Shown here: positions 29,990-37,561 of the stretch, piece after piece
How the letters are laid out: each line of letters begins with the position of its first letter
How positions within the stretch are numbered: the first letter of the stretch is position 1
The notes under the pieces: model-generated
Database searches by the model: none
The model's input: only the letters and a program-made list of their open reading frames with translations
What the model was told of the DNA's origin: nothing
Source of the DNA: Planctomycetota bacterium
Lineage (GTDB): Bacteria; Planctomycetota; Planctomycetia; Pirellulales; Pirellulaceae
Assembly: GCA_016872775.1 (NCBI GenBank)
Contig: VGZA01000004.1
Coordinates: forward strand, 100,689-164,688
Reading direction: 5' to 3'
DNA: 64,000 nucleotides
Program-made: the position numbers and the translations under genes

Positions 29990-31567
29990 ATGGAACCAAT
30001 CGACAAGTCATCGCCGCCGCGACGCCCGCTAACGAGCAAGTGCTTCGTGTCGCGGGTCGTAATCGTCTTGGCCGTCATGGCGGTGAACCCGCTGTTTATG
30101 CACTCGACCGCGCGCAGCGCCCCACCCCAGGACGCCCCGCTCGTGGAGACTGCGCCAAAATCCTCGCAGCCGCCCAAGGCCGATCCGGCAGGTTCGACGG
30201 CCATCGCCGCGGATTCGCCGCGGCGCACCGAAACCGTCCGGCTGATCGCGAAATGCTCGCCCGCGGTCGTCGCCATCCGGAACCTGGTACCCGACGAAAA
30301 GCCGGGCACGTTTCGGATTGCGTCCGGCAGCGGTTCGATCATCCATCCGTCCGGGTTCATCCTTACCAACTACCATGTCGTCCGGACATTCGTACGCGCG
30401 GAAGTGATCCTGGCGGATGGACGGATTCTGCCGTACCAGGTCATCAGCGCTTTTCCGCCCGACGATCTGGCACTGATCAAAGTCCAGGTCCCCGAACCGT
30501 TACAGACATTGCCGTTGGGGCGCAGTCACGATTTGCTGCTCGGCGAGCCCACCCTTGTCCTTGGCAACCCCGATGGTCTGGTGCAGTCGGCTTCGACGGG
30601 CGTCGTAAGCGGGCTCAGCCGCGTCGTGTCGACACAGGATGCTTTCCTTCCCTCGATGATTCAGACCACCGCCGCGATCAACGGGGGCAACTCGGGCGGA
30701 CCACTGATCAATGCGTTGGGGGAACAAATCGGGCTGATCACGTCGAAGAACCAGAACGCCGACAATATCGGGTTCGCGATCGCCGTCGATCGAATCCGCG
30801 AACAGTTTCCGTTGATGGTTGCGGCGGAGCAGCGTTCCGATTTTTACCTGGGGCTGGAAATCAAAATGCTCACCGCATCCGCGACCGTGCAATCGGTGGC
30901 GGACGGTTCGCCGGCCGCACGCGCGGACATTCGGCCGGGTGATATCGTCACACGCATCAGTGGACAGTCGATCTCATGTGGAACCGACTTCCATCTGGCG
31001 ATGATCGGACGCAAGGCAGGTGAGCGCCTCTCGATGCAGCTCGAATCGGACGGCAAAGAGCGGCAGGTCGAATTGGCGCTCGACAACCTGCCGGCGATCG
31101 CGACGGTCTCCGACGACGGATTAGTCGCCGGCCTGGATTTTTCCGTCTTTACCGGCAGCTGGCAGAAACTCCCCGACTTTGAAACGATGACGCCTACGGA
31201 GAAAGGTACGGCCGCGAAGCCGGGATTGGCGGCGTTCGGCGATGGGAAAGATGGCTTCGGCCTGCGGTTCGAGGGATTCGTGAAGCTGACCGCAGACGGT
31301 CTGTATGCGTTTTTCACGAAGTCCGATGACGGCAGCCAACTGCGGATCGGCGATCGGCTCGTCGTCGACAACGACGGCCAGCACCCGGCACGCGAAGCGG
31401 CCGGACTGATCCGGATGAAGGCGGGAATCTATCCGTTCGATCTCCGTTTCTTCGAAGGCCAGGGGCAGGAGTTCCTGCAGGTGTCGATTGAAGGACCAGG
31501 ATTAACGAAACAGGAAATTCCCGAAACGATGTTCCTGCGGCGGCCGGCGGCGGCTCCGTCGCCCTGA
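29990..31567 (+). CDS. HtrA-type serine protease with PDZ and PA14 domains
   Basis: Exported or membrane-anchored trypsin-like protease (525 residues). A hydrophobic segment at 21-37 (SRVVIVLAVMAVNPLFM) is the signal or anchor. The catalytic triad is His129 (GFILTNYHVV), Asp159 (PPDDLALIKV) and Ser235 (GGNSGGPL). A PDZ domain follows (about 295-370: GSPAARADIRPGDIVTRISG). The C-terminal 135 residues form a PA14-like beta domain (GFGLRFEGFVKLTADGLYAF, then FTKSDDGSQLRIGDRLVVDN and GIYPFDLRFFEGQGQEFL), which in this family binds carbohydrate or the cell surface. HtrA-PDZ with a terminal PA14 is uncommon outside planctomycetes. ATG 29990 is chosen with gaggga upstream; it probably belongs to the prfB operon. 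Confidence 0.88.
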   Translation: MEPIDKSSPPRRPLTSKCFVSRVVIVLAVMAVNPLFMHSTARSAPPQDAPLVETAPKSSQPPKADPAGSTAIAADSPRRTETVRLIAKCSPAVVAIRNLVPDEKPGTFRIASGSGSIIHPSGFILTNYHVVRTFVRAEVILADGRILPYQVISAFPPDDLALIKVQVPEPLQTLPLGRSHDLLLGEPTLVLGNPDGLVQSASTGVVSGLSRVVSTQDAFLPSMIQTTAAINGGNSGGPLINALGEQIGLITSKNQNADNIGFAIAVDRIREQFPLMVAAEQRSDFYLGLEIKMLTASATVQSVADGSPAARADIRPGDIVTRISGQSISCGTDFHLAMIGRKAGERLSMQLESDGKERQVELALDNLPAIATVSDDGLVAGLDFSVFTGSWQKLPDFETMTPTEKGTAAKPGLAAFGDGKDGFGLRFEGFVKLTADGLYAFFTKSDDGSQLRIGDRLVVDNDGQHPAREAAGLIRMKAGIYPFDLRFFEGQGQEFLQVSIEGPGLTKQEIPETMFLRRPAAAPSP

Positions 31568-31631
31568 CGCGATACCAAGCTGTGGCGCGAACTTGATGAG
31601 GAGTTGCCGGCCTGCCAACCGCAACTGGATT

Positions 31632-32504
31632 TCAGCTGCCGAGGATATCGCGTCCCAGCGCATAGACTTGTTCGGCGTCCAGTACCTGGTCGTTGGACTC
31701 GAACAGTTTGCGGATCGCGGCGCGGTGGATCTTCATTTTCGTACCGCCGATCCCGATCGCGCCGTAGCAGAGCACGCCGTCGCGGTTCTTGCCTTTGTCG
31801 AGCGGATCGACTCCGGTGATTCCGACTGGCGGAACGGCGTTGAGATCGATCAGCGCCTGCAAGCCATTGCTACCGCGGCGTGTCGCATCCGAGAGCAGTT
31901 CCACACCGGCGGCGCCGGCTGCGATCACGGCCTGGGAACCGTCAATTGCGGCCAGCGTTTCGGCCGCATCGGCAGTCTGGACCGGTTCAACGCGCCCGGA
32001 AGCGACGGCCAATCGCACCGCATCGCACGCCTCGCGCGCCTTCCCCAGCGACCGCGACGCGATGCGGACCGTCGCACCTTCGCCGGCGAGCAATCGGGCG
32101 GCGCGTTGCCCGACGGGGCCGGTTCCCGCCAGCACCGTAACCTGGCTGCGGCTCAAATCGACACACTGGCGCGCGGCAAGCACCGCCGCGGCCGCGGTGG
32201 TATTCGCGCCGTTGGCGTCCAGCAGCACGGAGACGCGCAACGATGCAAAAAAGCAGCGCGTAATCTCCTTCAACAATCGCTCGCCGGCCGCGACATTCGA
32301 ACCGCCGATGAAGATCGCGGTCTGCTGCAGGTCTTGCGGCCCGCGGGTGAACATGGCGCCATGCACCAGTTCCCGCACGTTGTCGACGCCGACGCCATGG
32401 TATTGCAGCAGGTGGTCGACGCCCGCGTCGATCGCCACCACCGCGTCAAACACACTGGCATGCGCGTCGCCATCCAGTTGCATCAGGATTTTTGGCTTGC
32501 TCAT
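31632..32504 (-). CDS. mtdB: Methylene-tetrahydromethanopterin dehydrogenase MtdB
   Basis: Oxidises methylene-H4MPT to methenyl-H4MPT with NAD(P)+ in the archaeal-type formaldehyde oxidation pathway also found in methylotrophs and planctomycetes. 290 residues. N-terminal signature MSKPKILMQLDGDAHASVFD, substrate-site segments HGAMFTRGPQDLQQTAIFIGG and LLDANGANTTAAAAV, the dinucleotide fold VTVLAGTGPVGQRAA, and IDLNAVPPVGITGVD. The ATG 32504 is chosen from the family N-terminus and aagggg 7 bases upstream; the frame extends further upstream but with no homology. It lies downstream of fae on the same strand, so the two likely form a C1 operon. Confidence 0.93.
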   Translation of the reverse strand: MSKPKILMQLDGDAHASVFDAVVAIDAGVDHLLQYHGVGVDNVRELVHGAMFTRGPQDLQQTAIFIGGSNVAAGERLLKEITRCFFASLRVSVLLDANGANTTAAAAVLAARQCVDLSRSQVTVLAGTGPVGQRAARLLAGEGATVRIASRSLGKAREACDAVRLAVASGRVEPVQTADAAETLAAIDGSQAVIAAGAAGVELLSDATRRGSNGLQALIDLNAVPPVGITGVDPLDKGKNRDGVLCYGAIGIGGTKMKIHRAAIRKLFESNDQVLDAEQVYALGRDILGS

Positions 32505-32680
32505 CGGGAGCCCCTTCGCAGGCGCGGCTGCGTGATACGAACACCGGCAGGCCGCGGAACGCGCGGAAAACACCGCGAAAAAAATGCGAGCCACCAGATT
32601 TCCCCGGCGGCTCGCAATCGCTGATCCCGTTTCTGGTCAACCTGTACGTCGCCCGTGAGGCAACCGCAGTCCGAAAATTC

Positions 32681-33178
32681 CTAGAAACCGCGGAACGGAT
32701 GGACCATCGAGTCCTTGCCCTTGATCATTTCGTCGGCGGTCGGCTTACCGGTCATCGCATTCTTGATGGCATCCACCGTGGCCTGGTAATTGTATTCGTA
32801 GATTTTCTTGTCGTCCGCGGCCTGCCAGTGAATGAAAACGCCACAGACGATCACGAGATTCTCGGCTTGATCCTTGGGAATCACACCGGCCGCGACACTG
32901 TCAGCGACCGCTTTCGCGACGGCGGCCTGCGCCGGACCAAACATCTGTACCGCCTGCTTGGCACCCTTGATCGTCACCTTGGTGATCATCACCGTGGACG
33001 GCTTGACCGCCAGATTCGGCGTCAGGACCGCCAGCAGGTTGCTGTGTCCGCTGCTCTGCCGGGCCAGCGCGTTGGCGAATGCGTGTCCAACAGGGCCGTC
33101 CTTGCTGCCGATCAGCAAGTCAATATGGGCAATCTCGTTACCGTCGCCCGCCAGGGCTTCGCCAATAAACATCGACAT
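32681..33178 (-). CDS. fae: Formaldehyde-activating enzyme Fae
   Basis: Condenses formaldehyde with tetrahydromethanopterin to methylene-H4MPT, the first detoxification/assimilation step of this pathway. 165 residues, matching the family. Recognised from IGEALAGDGNEIAHIDLLIG (with the catalytic His in this N-terminal segment), GPVGHAFANALARQSSGHSN, LTPNLAVKPSTVMITKVTIK and the C-terminal KDSMVHPF. Good ribosome site (gaggga) before ATG 33178. Divergent from the ATP-grasp gene at 33320. Confidence 0.95.
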   Translation of the reverse strand: MSMFIGEALAGDGNEIAHIDLLIGSKDGPVGHAFANALARQSSGHSNLLAVLTPNLAVKPSTVMITKVTIKGAKQAVQMFGPAQAAVAKAVADSVAAGVIPKDQAENLVIVCGVFIHWQAADDKKIYEYNYQATVDAIKNAMTGKPTADEMIKGKDSMVHPFRGF

Positions 33179-33319
33179 CGCAATAATCTCCCTCGCTGCT
33201 CTTGGAAAATGGTTATCCGACCAACCGAGAACTTAGCAAAGTCGGCGCTAATTGCAACCGGACGAATTCGGCCCGTCGCGATTCGAGCCCGGCCAGATTT
33301 CTGCTACAGTTTGTGCACC

Positions 33320-34570
33320 ATGTCAGTCACGCTTGGGATAATCGGTGCCAGCGTTCGGGCCGCCGCTGAGTCCGCATTGCGCGGCGGATTCCGTGTCCGG
33401 GGCATCGACCAGTTCGCGGACCGGGACTGTGCGCCCACAGTGGAAAACGGGCGGGATTTTTCCGAATGCGAAGGCTGGCTCGACCGCCAACGCGGCGGCT
33501 GCACCGACCTGGCCTGGATGTACGTGGGCGGCTTGGAGAATTCCCCGGATCTCGTCGATCGCCTGGCCCGCAAGTCGCCGTTGCTGGGGATTGGCGGCGA
33601 TCGCCTGCGCCGGTTGCGCAACCCCGAACACCTGCTGCGAGTCCTCCGCGCCGGCGGTTTCAACATGCCCGAAATGGCACTCGAACCAACCCAAGTACGC
33701 GTCGACGAATCTCCCGGGCGATGGCTGCTGAAACGCCGCCATTCGGCGGCGGGCCGAGGGATCGCGTATTGGAACGCCACAACCCGCGTCTCCACGGAGA
33801 ACTGTTACCTGCAGCGCGAAATCCTCGGACAATCAAGAAGCGGAGCCTATCTGGCGGAAGCCGACCAATGCCGATTGCTCGGCGTCTTCGACGGGCTGCC
33901 GCCGGAACCGCAGACCGGCGCCCAGCCATTCTGGTACGCCGGTTCGCTGGGACCACGCCCGCTGACCCCCATCGAGTTCGCCTACTGGCATGCACTCGGC
34001 CAGTGGATCTGGCAAGCTTTCTCGCTCCGGGGACTCTTCGGCGTCGATGCCATGGTTGAACATGCCATTGGCGTGGATGCCGGCGATGCGATTACCGGCG
34101 AACCCGACCCCCTGGTTCTGGAAGTCAATCCGCGTCTGACCGCCTCCATGGAACTGCTCGACCGCGTCGACGGAAGCAGTATCGTCGCGAAGCACGTTCA
34201 GGCCTGCCTGGGAGACCAGATCGATCCGCCCGACGCGTCGACAGCAACAAGTACGGGGATTCGCCGGAACGCGGCCCCACGAGCGGAACCGACCGCATCG
34301 CCCTGCCATGCCAAGGCGATCCTCTATGCGACGCGGCCGACGTCGATCTCGGCGTCGCTTTCCGATGCCTGGATGGGCCGAAAACAGTCGCCGCATCTAC
34401 GTACGCGAAACGCGATCGCCGACATTCCGTGGCCTGGCAGTCGCATCGAGCGCGGCGCACCGATCGTCACCGTTTTCGGTGGTGGGCCGTCGTTGCAGCA
34501 GGCTCGCACCGACCTGCGCGAACAGATCCAGACGGTACGACGGGAAATCGACGCCGACCAGCACCCTTGA
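33320..34570 (+). CDS. ATP-grasp protein of the H4MPT/C1 gene set
   Basis: 416-residue ATP-grasp ligase. N-terminal Rossmann-like MSVTLGIIGASVRAAAESAL, ATP-binding WLLKRRHSAAGRGIAYW, metal-binding VLEVNPRLTASMELLDRV. Archaeal-like ATP-grasp proteins of this kind (COG2232-like) accompany fae and mtd genes in methylotrophs and planctomycetes and are thought to help make tetrahydromethanopterin, but the exact reaction is not settled. It diverges from fae across 141 bases. The N-terminal 276 codons of the longer open frame overlap fae antisense and are excluded; the ATG 33320 matches the natural fold start. The last 100 residues after the ATP-grasp domain are a poorly conserved extension. Confidence 0.8.
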   Translation: MSVTLGIIGASVRAAAESALRGGFRVRGIDQFADRDCAPTVENGRDFSECEGWLDRQRGGCTDLAWMYVGGLENSPDLVDRLARKSPLLGIGGDRLRRLRNPEHLLRVLRAGGFNMPEMALEPTQVRVDESPGRWLLKRRHSAAGRGIAYWNATTRVSTENCYLQREILGQSRSGAYLAEADQCRLLGVFDGLPPEPQTGAQPFWYAGSLGPRPLTPIEFAYWHALGQWIWQAFSLRGLFGVDAMVEHAIGVDAGDAITGEPDPLVLEVNPRLTASMELLDRVDGSSIVAKHVQACLGDQIDPPDASTATSTGIRRNAAPRAEPTASPCHAKAILYATRPTSISASLSDAWMGRKQSPHLRTRNAIADIPWPGSRIERGAPIVTVFGGGPSLQQARTDLREQIQTVRREIDADQHP

Positions 34571-34597
34571 CCGGATGGGTCCCGGCAATGCTACACT
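34567..34597 (+). promoter_or_regulatory. Candidate sigma-70-type promoter for the zinc-ribbon/greA pair
   Basis: ttgacc (34567-34572) and tacact (34592-34597), separated by 19 bases, overlapping the stop of the ATP-grasp gene and 37 bases before the zinc-ribbon ATG. Spacing is on the long side. Prediction only. Confidence 0.35.
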
Positions 34598-34633
34598 AAC
34601 AGAACGCGGGCCGATGCCGCGAGGGAGCCACTC

Positions 34634-35359
34634 ATGACGATCGCCGCCGGCGCACTGCAACAACTTCACCGCATCCACCGACAACTCACGGATCTCCGCG
34701 AGCAATTGGCGCGCGGCCCCAAACAGGTCCAGGCCGGCGAAATAAACGTCAAACGGTGTGAAAATGAAATCTCCCAGGCAAAGGACAACTACTGCAAGTC
34801 GCGGATCGCCTCGGACGAAAAACAACTCCAGCTCAAGCAGCGGGAACTTCGCATCAATGACCTGCAGGCGAAACTGAATGCCTGTTCGTCCAACCGCGAG
34901 TACCAGGCGCTCAAAGAACAGATCGCCGCCGATAAAACGGCCAACAGCGTGCTCTCGGACGAAATTCTGGAGGGACTGTTGAAGCTCGACGAATTGCAGG
35001 CCCTGATCAATTCCAGCACTGAAAACCTGCAGAAGGCCAAGGACGAACTGCAAAAGGTCCGGGATCGGGTCTCCAGCCAGCAGCAGGGTCTGGAGAGCGA
35101 ACTGGCGCGCGTGCTCCAGGAACTGGCCGACGCGGAGAGCGCCCTGCCCGAGGACTTCAAGCGGGAATACCAGCGCATTACCCGGGTGCGTGGCGAGCAG
35201 GCGATGGCCCAGGTCGACGGAGAAGTGTGCGGCGGCTGTTACCAGCTGTTGACACCGCAAATGATGAATGACCTCTATCTGTTGAAGCCGCTGTTCTGCA
35301 AGAGTTGCGGCTGCCTGCTGTACCTCGCGGAGGACGTGTTGAACAAGCGTCGCAAGTAG
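34634..35359 (+). CDS. Coiled-coil zinc-ribbon protein (C4-type, CT398-like)
   Basis: 241 residues. A long antiparallel coiled coil (about 8-180, heptad-rich with RELRINDLQAKLNACSSNRE in the middle) is followed by a C4 zinc ribbon: CGGCY at about 200 and CKSCG near 226. This is the CT398/zf-RING_7 arrangement seen in many bacteria, where the protein is sometimes linked to flagellar or RNA-related functions, but no activity is proven. Good ribosome site gagggag before the ATG. It lies about 100 bases before greA on the same strand, and probably shares its transcript. Confidence 0.85.
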   Translation: MTIAAGALQQLHRIHRQLTDLREQLARGPKQVQAGEINVKRCENEISQAKDNYCKSRIASDEKQLQLKQRELRINDLQAKLNACSSNREYQALKEQIAADKTANSVLSDEILEGLLKLDELQALINSSTENLQKAKDELQKVRDRVSSQQQGLESELARVLQELADAESALPEDFKREYQRITRVRGEQAMAQVDGEVCGGCYQLLTPQMMNDLYLLKPLFCKSCGCLLYLAEDVLNKRRK

Positions 35360-35459
35360 CCTGACGCTGGAGCCGGCAGGGCGTTACGACGGGATCGCGA
35401 CTTGATCGCGACGGGCTCGAATGAATTCGATTTTCTGATCAGCTGGGGAGTGAGTGCCG

Positions 35460-35942
35460 ATGTTGGATTACATTCCGATGACGCAGGCGGGTTACGACAA
35501 GATCCGGGCTGAGGCGGAACGGCTTGAAAACGTGGAAATGCCGAAAATCGCCGAAAAGATCGCCGCCGCACGTGCCGAAGGAGACCTCAAGGAAAACGCC
35601 GAGTATCATGGTCAGCGTGAGGCGCAAGGGCTGCTGCAGGCCAAAATCAACAATCTGAAAAGTAAACTGGCCCGCGCCCAGATTGTCGACCCGTCGAAAC
35701 TCGCCAAAGACGAAGTGGTGTTCGGCGCCACCGTCGTCGTCAAGGATCTCGATTTCGGCGACGAAGAGACCTTCACGCTGGTGGGGGCCGGCGAAGAGGA
35801 TTACGATGCCGGGAAAATTCTGGTCACCAGCCCGCTCGGCCAAGGACTGGTCGGCAAGAAAGTTGGACAGTTCGCGGAAATCGCCGCGCCCAAAGGTAAG
35901 ATCCGCTTCGAGATCCTCTCCATCCGCTTCGAGCTCGAATAA
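35460..35942 (+). CDS. greA: Transcription elongation factor GreA
   Basis: Binds the RNA polymerase secondary channel and stimulates cleavage of backtracked RNA. 160 residues. The N-terminal coiled coil carries the acidic tip in [21 protein letters not shown]; the C-terminal FKBP-like domain shows the family end [18 protein letters not shown]. Two starts are possible: GTG 35454 and ATG 35460; the ATG is preferred because ggggag lies 9 bases upstream. Convergent with the OYE gene at 36107. Confidence 0.94.
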   Translation: MLDYIPMTQAGYDKIRAEAERLENVEMPKIAEKIAAARAEGDLKENAEYHGQREAQGLLQAKINNLKSKLARAQIVDPSKLAKDEVVFGATVVVKDLDFGDEETFTLVGAGEEDYDAGKILVTSPLGQGLVGKKVGQFAEIAAPKGKIRFEILSIRFELE

Positions 35943-36106
35943 ACTCCGCCGCCCGGGCAATCATGCCGTCGTCGTAACCTACTCAGCCGATCCCGCCACA
36001 GCAGGCAAGTTCCCCAAGGGATGCGTCGCTCACGTTCCGGGTGCCGCTGCATCGGCTGCCTTGTCGGTTGCCTCGGTTTCTCCCGCCTCGGGATCACCAG
36101 CCCCGG

Positions 36107-37561
36107 CTAACTTGAACCACTTTTCGACTTGATTGCCTTGAGCGTATCCGCCTCGGGCAGCGCCTTGTAGAAGGCATCCAGCGGGTAGCAGCCGGAGACG
36201 AGATTATTGCGTGGGGCGGTCGTGCAATCGCTGAATGTCCGGCAGATCAACTTGCGCTGCAGCTGGCCCGCATGCAAAACATCGGCGGGCAATTGGGGGT
36301 AGGCAAGTACCATCCGCCCGATACCGACGGCGTCGATCCAGCCGGCGCGCACGACCGCTTGGGCGACGTGCGGCAGGAAGTCCTGCAGGTAGGAATATCC
36401 GGTGCCGATCTGTGGCAATCCGGGTACCGCGCGCTTGCAGTCGCGTGCCGCATGAATCTGCCGCACAACGCCGACGAGCGGATCTTCGGGCGGACCATAG
36501 CCGTCACTGGGCGGAAAGGCCGCGGGGCGCTGAAGATGAGGGTTGTAATAGGGACTGCCCGCGGAAATGTTGGCGGCCCAGATTCCTCGGGACTCGAGCA
36601 TCCGCAGCAATTGAATCGGTTCTTCCAGGTCGGCGCGCGTCGGGTCCGATCGATCGATGCCGAATCCAAATTCGTACGGCAACAAATGCTCGTGCGGCGC
36701 GGGGACGCCGCCATCGGGCCCCGCCTGGAAGGGCACGGTATCGAAGACGCTGAGTCGCACCGCGATTCCCAGTTCGGGCACTGCCTCGCGAATACGGTCG
36801 ATGATCGTCAGCAGCAACCGCGTGCGACCGTCAAAATCACCACCGTATTTCCCGGGACGCCGGCGGGCACCAAGGAATTCGTGCAGCAGATAACCGTGGC
36901 ACGCTTTCACATCCACAAAAGCAAACCCGACCTCGGCGGCCAGCCGCGCGGCGGCGACATACTGGTCGATCAGCGTCTCCAGTTCGCTATCGGTCCAAAT
37001 CGGCCGATCGTCCCGCGCGTCGATTCCAAAACGGGGGTCGAGAATCGGATGATGCCAGGCGATGCGCGGGCGAAATCGCAGGTCGGGCAGCGGCTTGCAA
37101 AAACGTCCGGAATGCGTCAGCTGCAAGCCGATCACCAGGTCGTCGCAACTCCAACCGCTCTGGCGATGAGCATCCTGGGCCGCGTCCCGGAGCCGCCGCA
37201 ACCCGTCACGATTGGCGCACGTCGCTAGGGTCTGTCTGGGGTTGGCGCGCCCTTCCTCGCAGACCGCCGCCGCCTCGCCACCCCATATCAGTTTCGCGCC
37301 ACTGTGCCCGAAGTTACTCCATCGCCGGATCGTCAATGCGGACGGCGTCCCGTCCTGATTCGCGTCCCAGCCCTCCATCGGGTGAATGCACCAGCGATTA
37401 CCGGCCGTCAACTTGCCGAACGGGAAAGACCGGGCAAGCGGCGAACCTTCGGCCGCGGTCAGCAACTCGTCGTCGATCGGCAATTCCCAACCCAGCTCGG
37501 CGATACGTTCGCGCAATCCCGCGACCGACTTCAACTGGGCGACCTTGGCAAAGGAACTCAT
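36107..37561 (-). CDS. NADH:flavin oxidoreductase, old yellow enzyme family
   Basis: FMN-dependent TIM-barrel ene-reductase-type protein, 484 residues, longer than the usual 360-400 single-domain OYEs because of an N-terminal extension of about 45 residues. Visible family segments: GNRWCIHPMEGWDA, GAKLIWGGEAAAV, IGLQLTHSGRF, the YLLHEFLGARRRPGKYGGDF substrate loop with catalytic His region KACHGYL, and VRLSVFDTV. The Fe-S cluster and pyridine-nucleotide domain of the 2,4-dienoyl-CoA reductase type are absent. The start overlaps the helicase stop by 4 bases, so it is the second gene of that operon. Substrate unknown. Confidence 0.88.
   Translation of the reverse strand: MSSFAKVAQLKSVAGLRERIAELGWELPIDDELLTAAEGSPLARSFPFGKLTAGNRWCIHPMEGWDANQDGTPSALTIRRWSNFGHSGAKLIWGGEAAAVCEEGRANPRQTLATCANRDGLRRLRDAAQDAHRQSGWSCDDLVIGLQLTHSGRFCKPLPDLRFRPRIAWHHPILDPRFGIDARDDRPIWTDSELETLIDQYVAAARLAAEVGFAFVDVKACHGYLLHEFLGARRRPGKYGGDFDGRTRLLLTIIDRIREAVPELGIAVRLSVFDTVPFQAGPDGGVPAPHEHLLPYEFGFGIDRSDPTRADLEEPIQLLRMLESRGIWAANISAGSPYYNPHLQRPAAFPPSDGYGPPEDPLVGVVRQIHAARDCKRAVPGLPQIGTGYSYLQDFLPHVAQAVVRAGWIDAVGIGRMVLAYPQLPADVLHAGQLQRKLICRTFSDCTTAPRNNLVSGCYPLDAFYKALPEADTLKAIKSKSGSS

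Noticed and set aside
36272..37228. 318-codon plus-strand frame opposite the OYE gene
   Set aside because: Shadow frame; the OYE family motifs lie on the minus strand.
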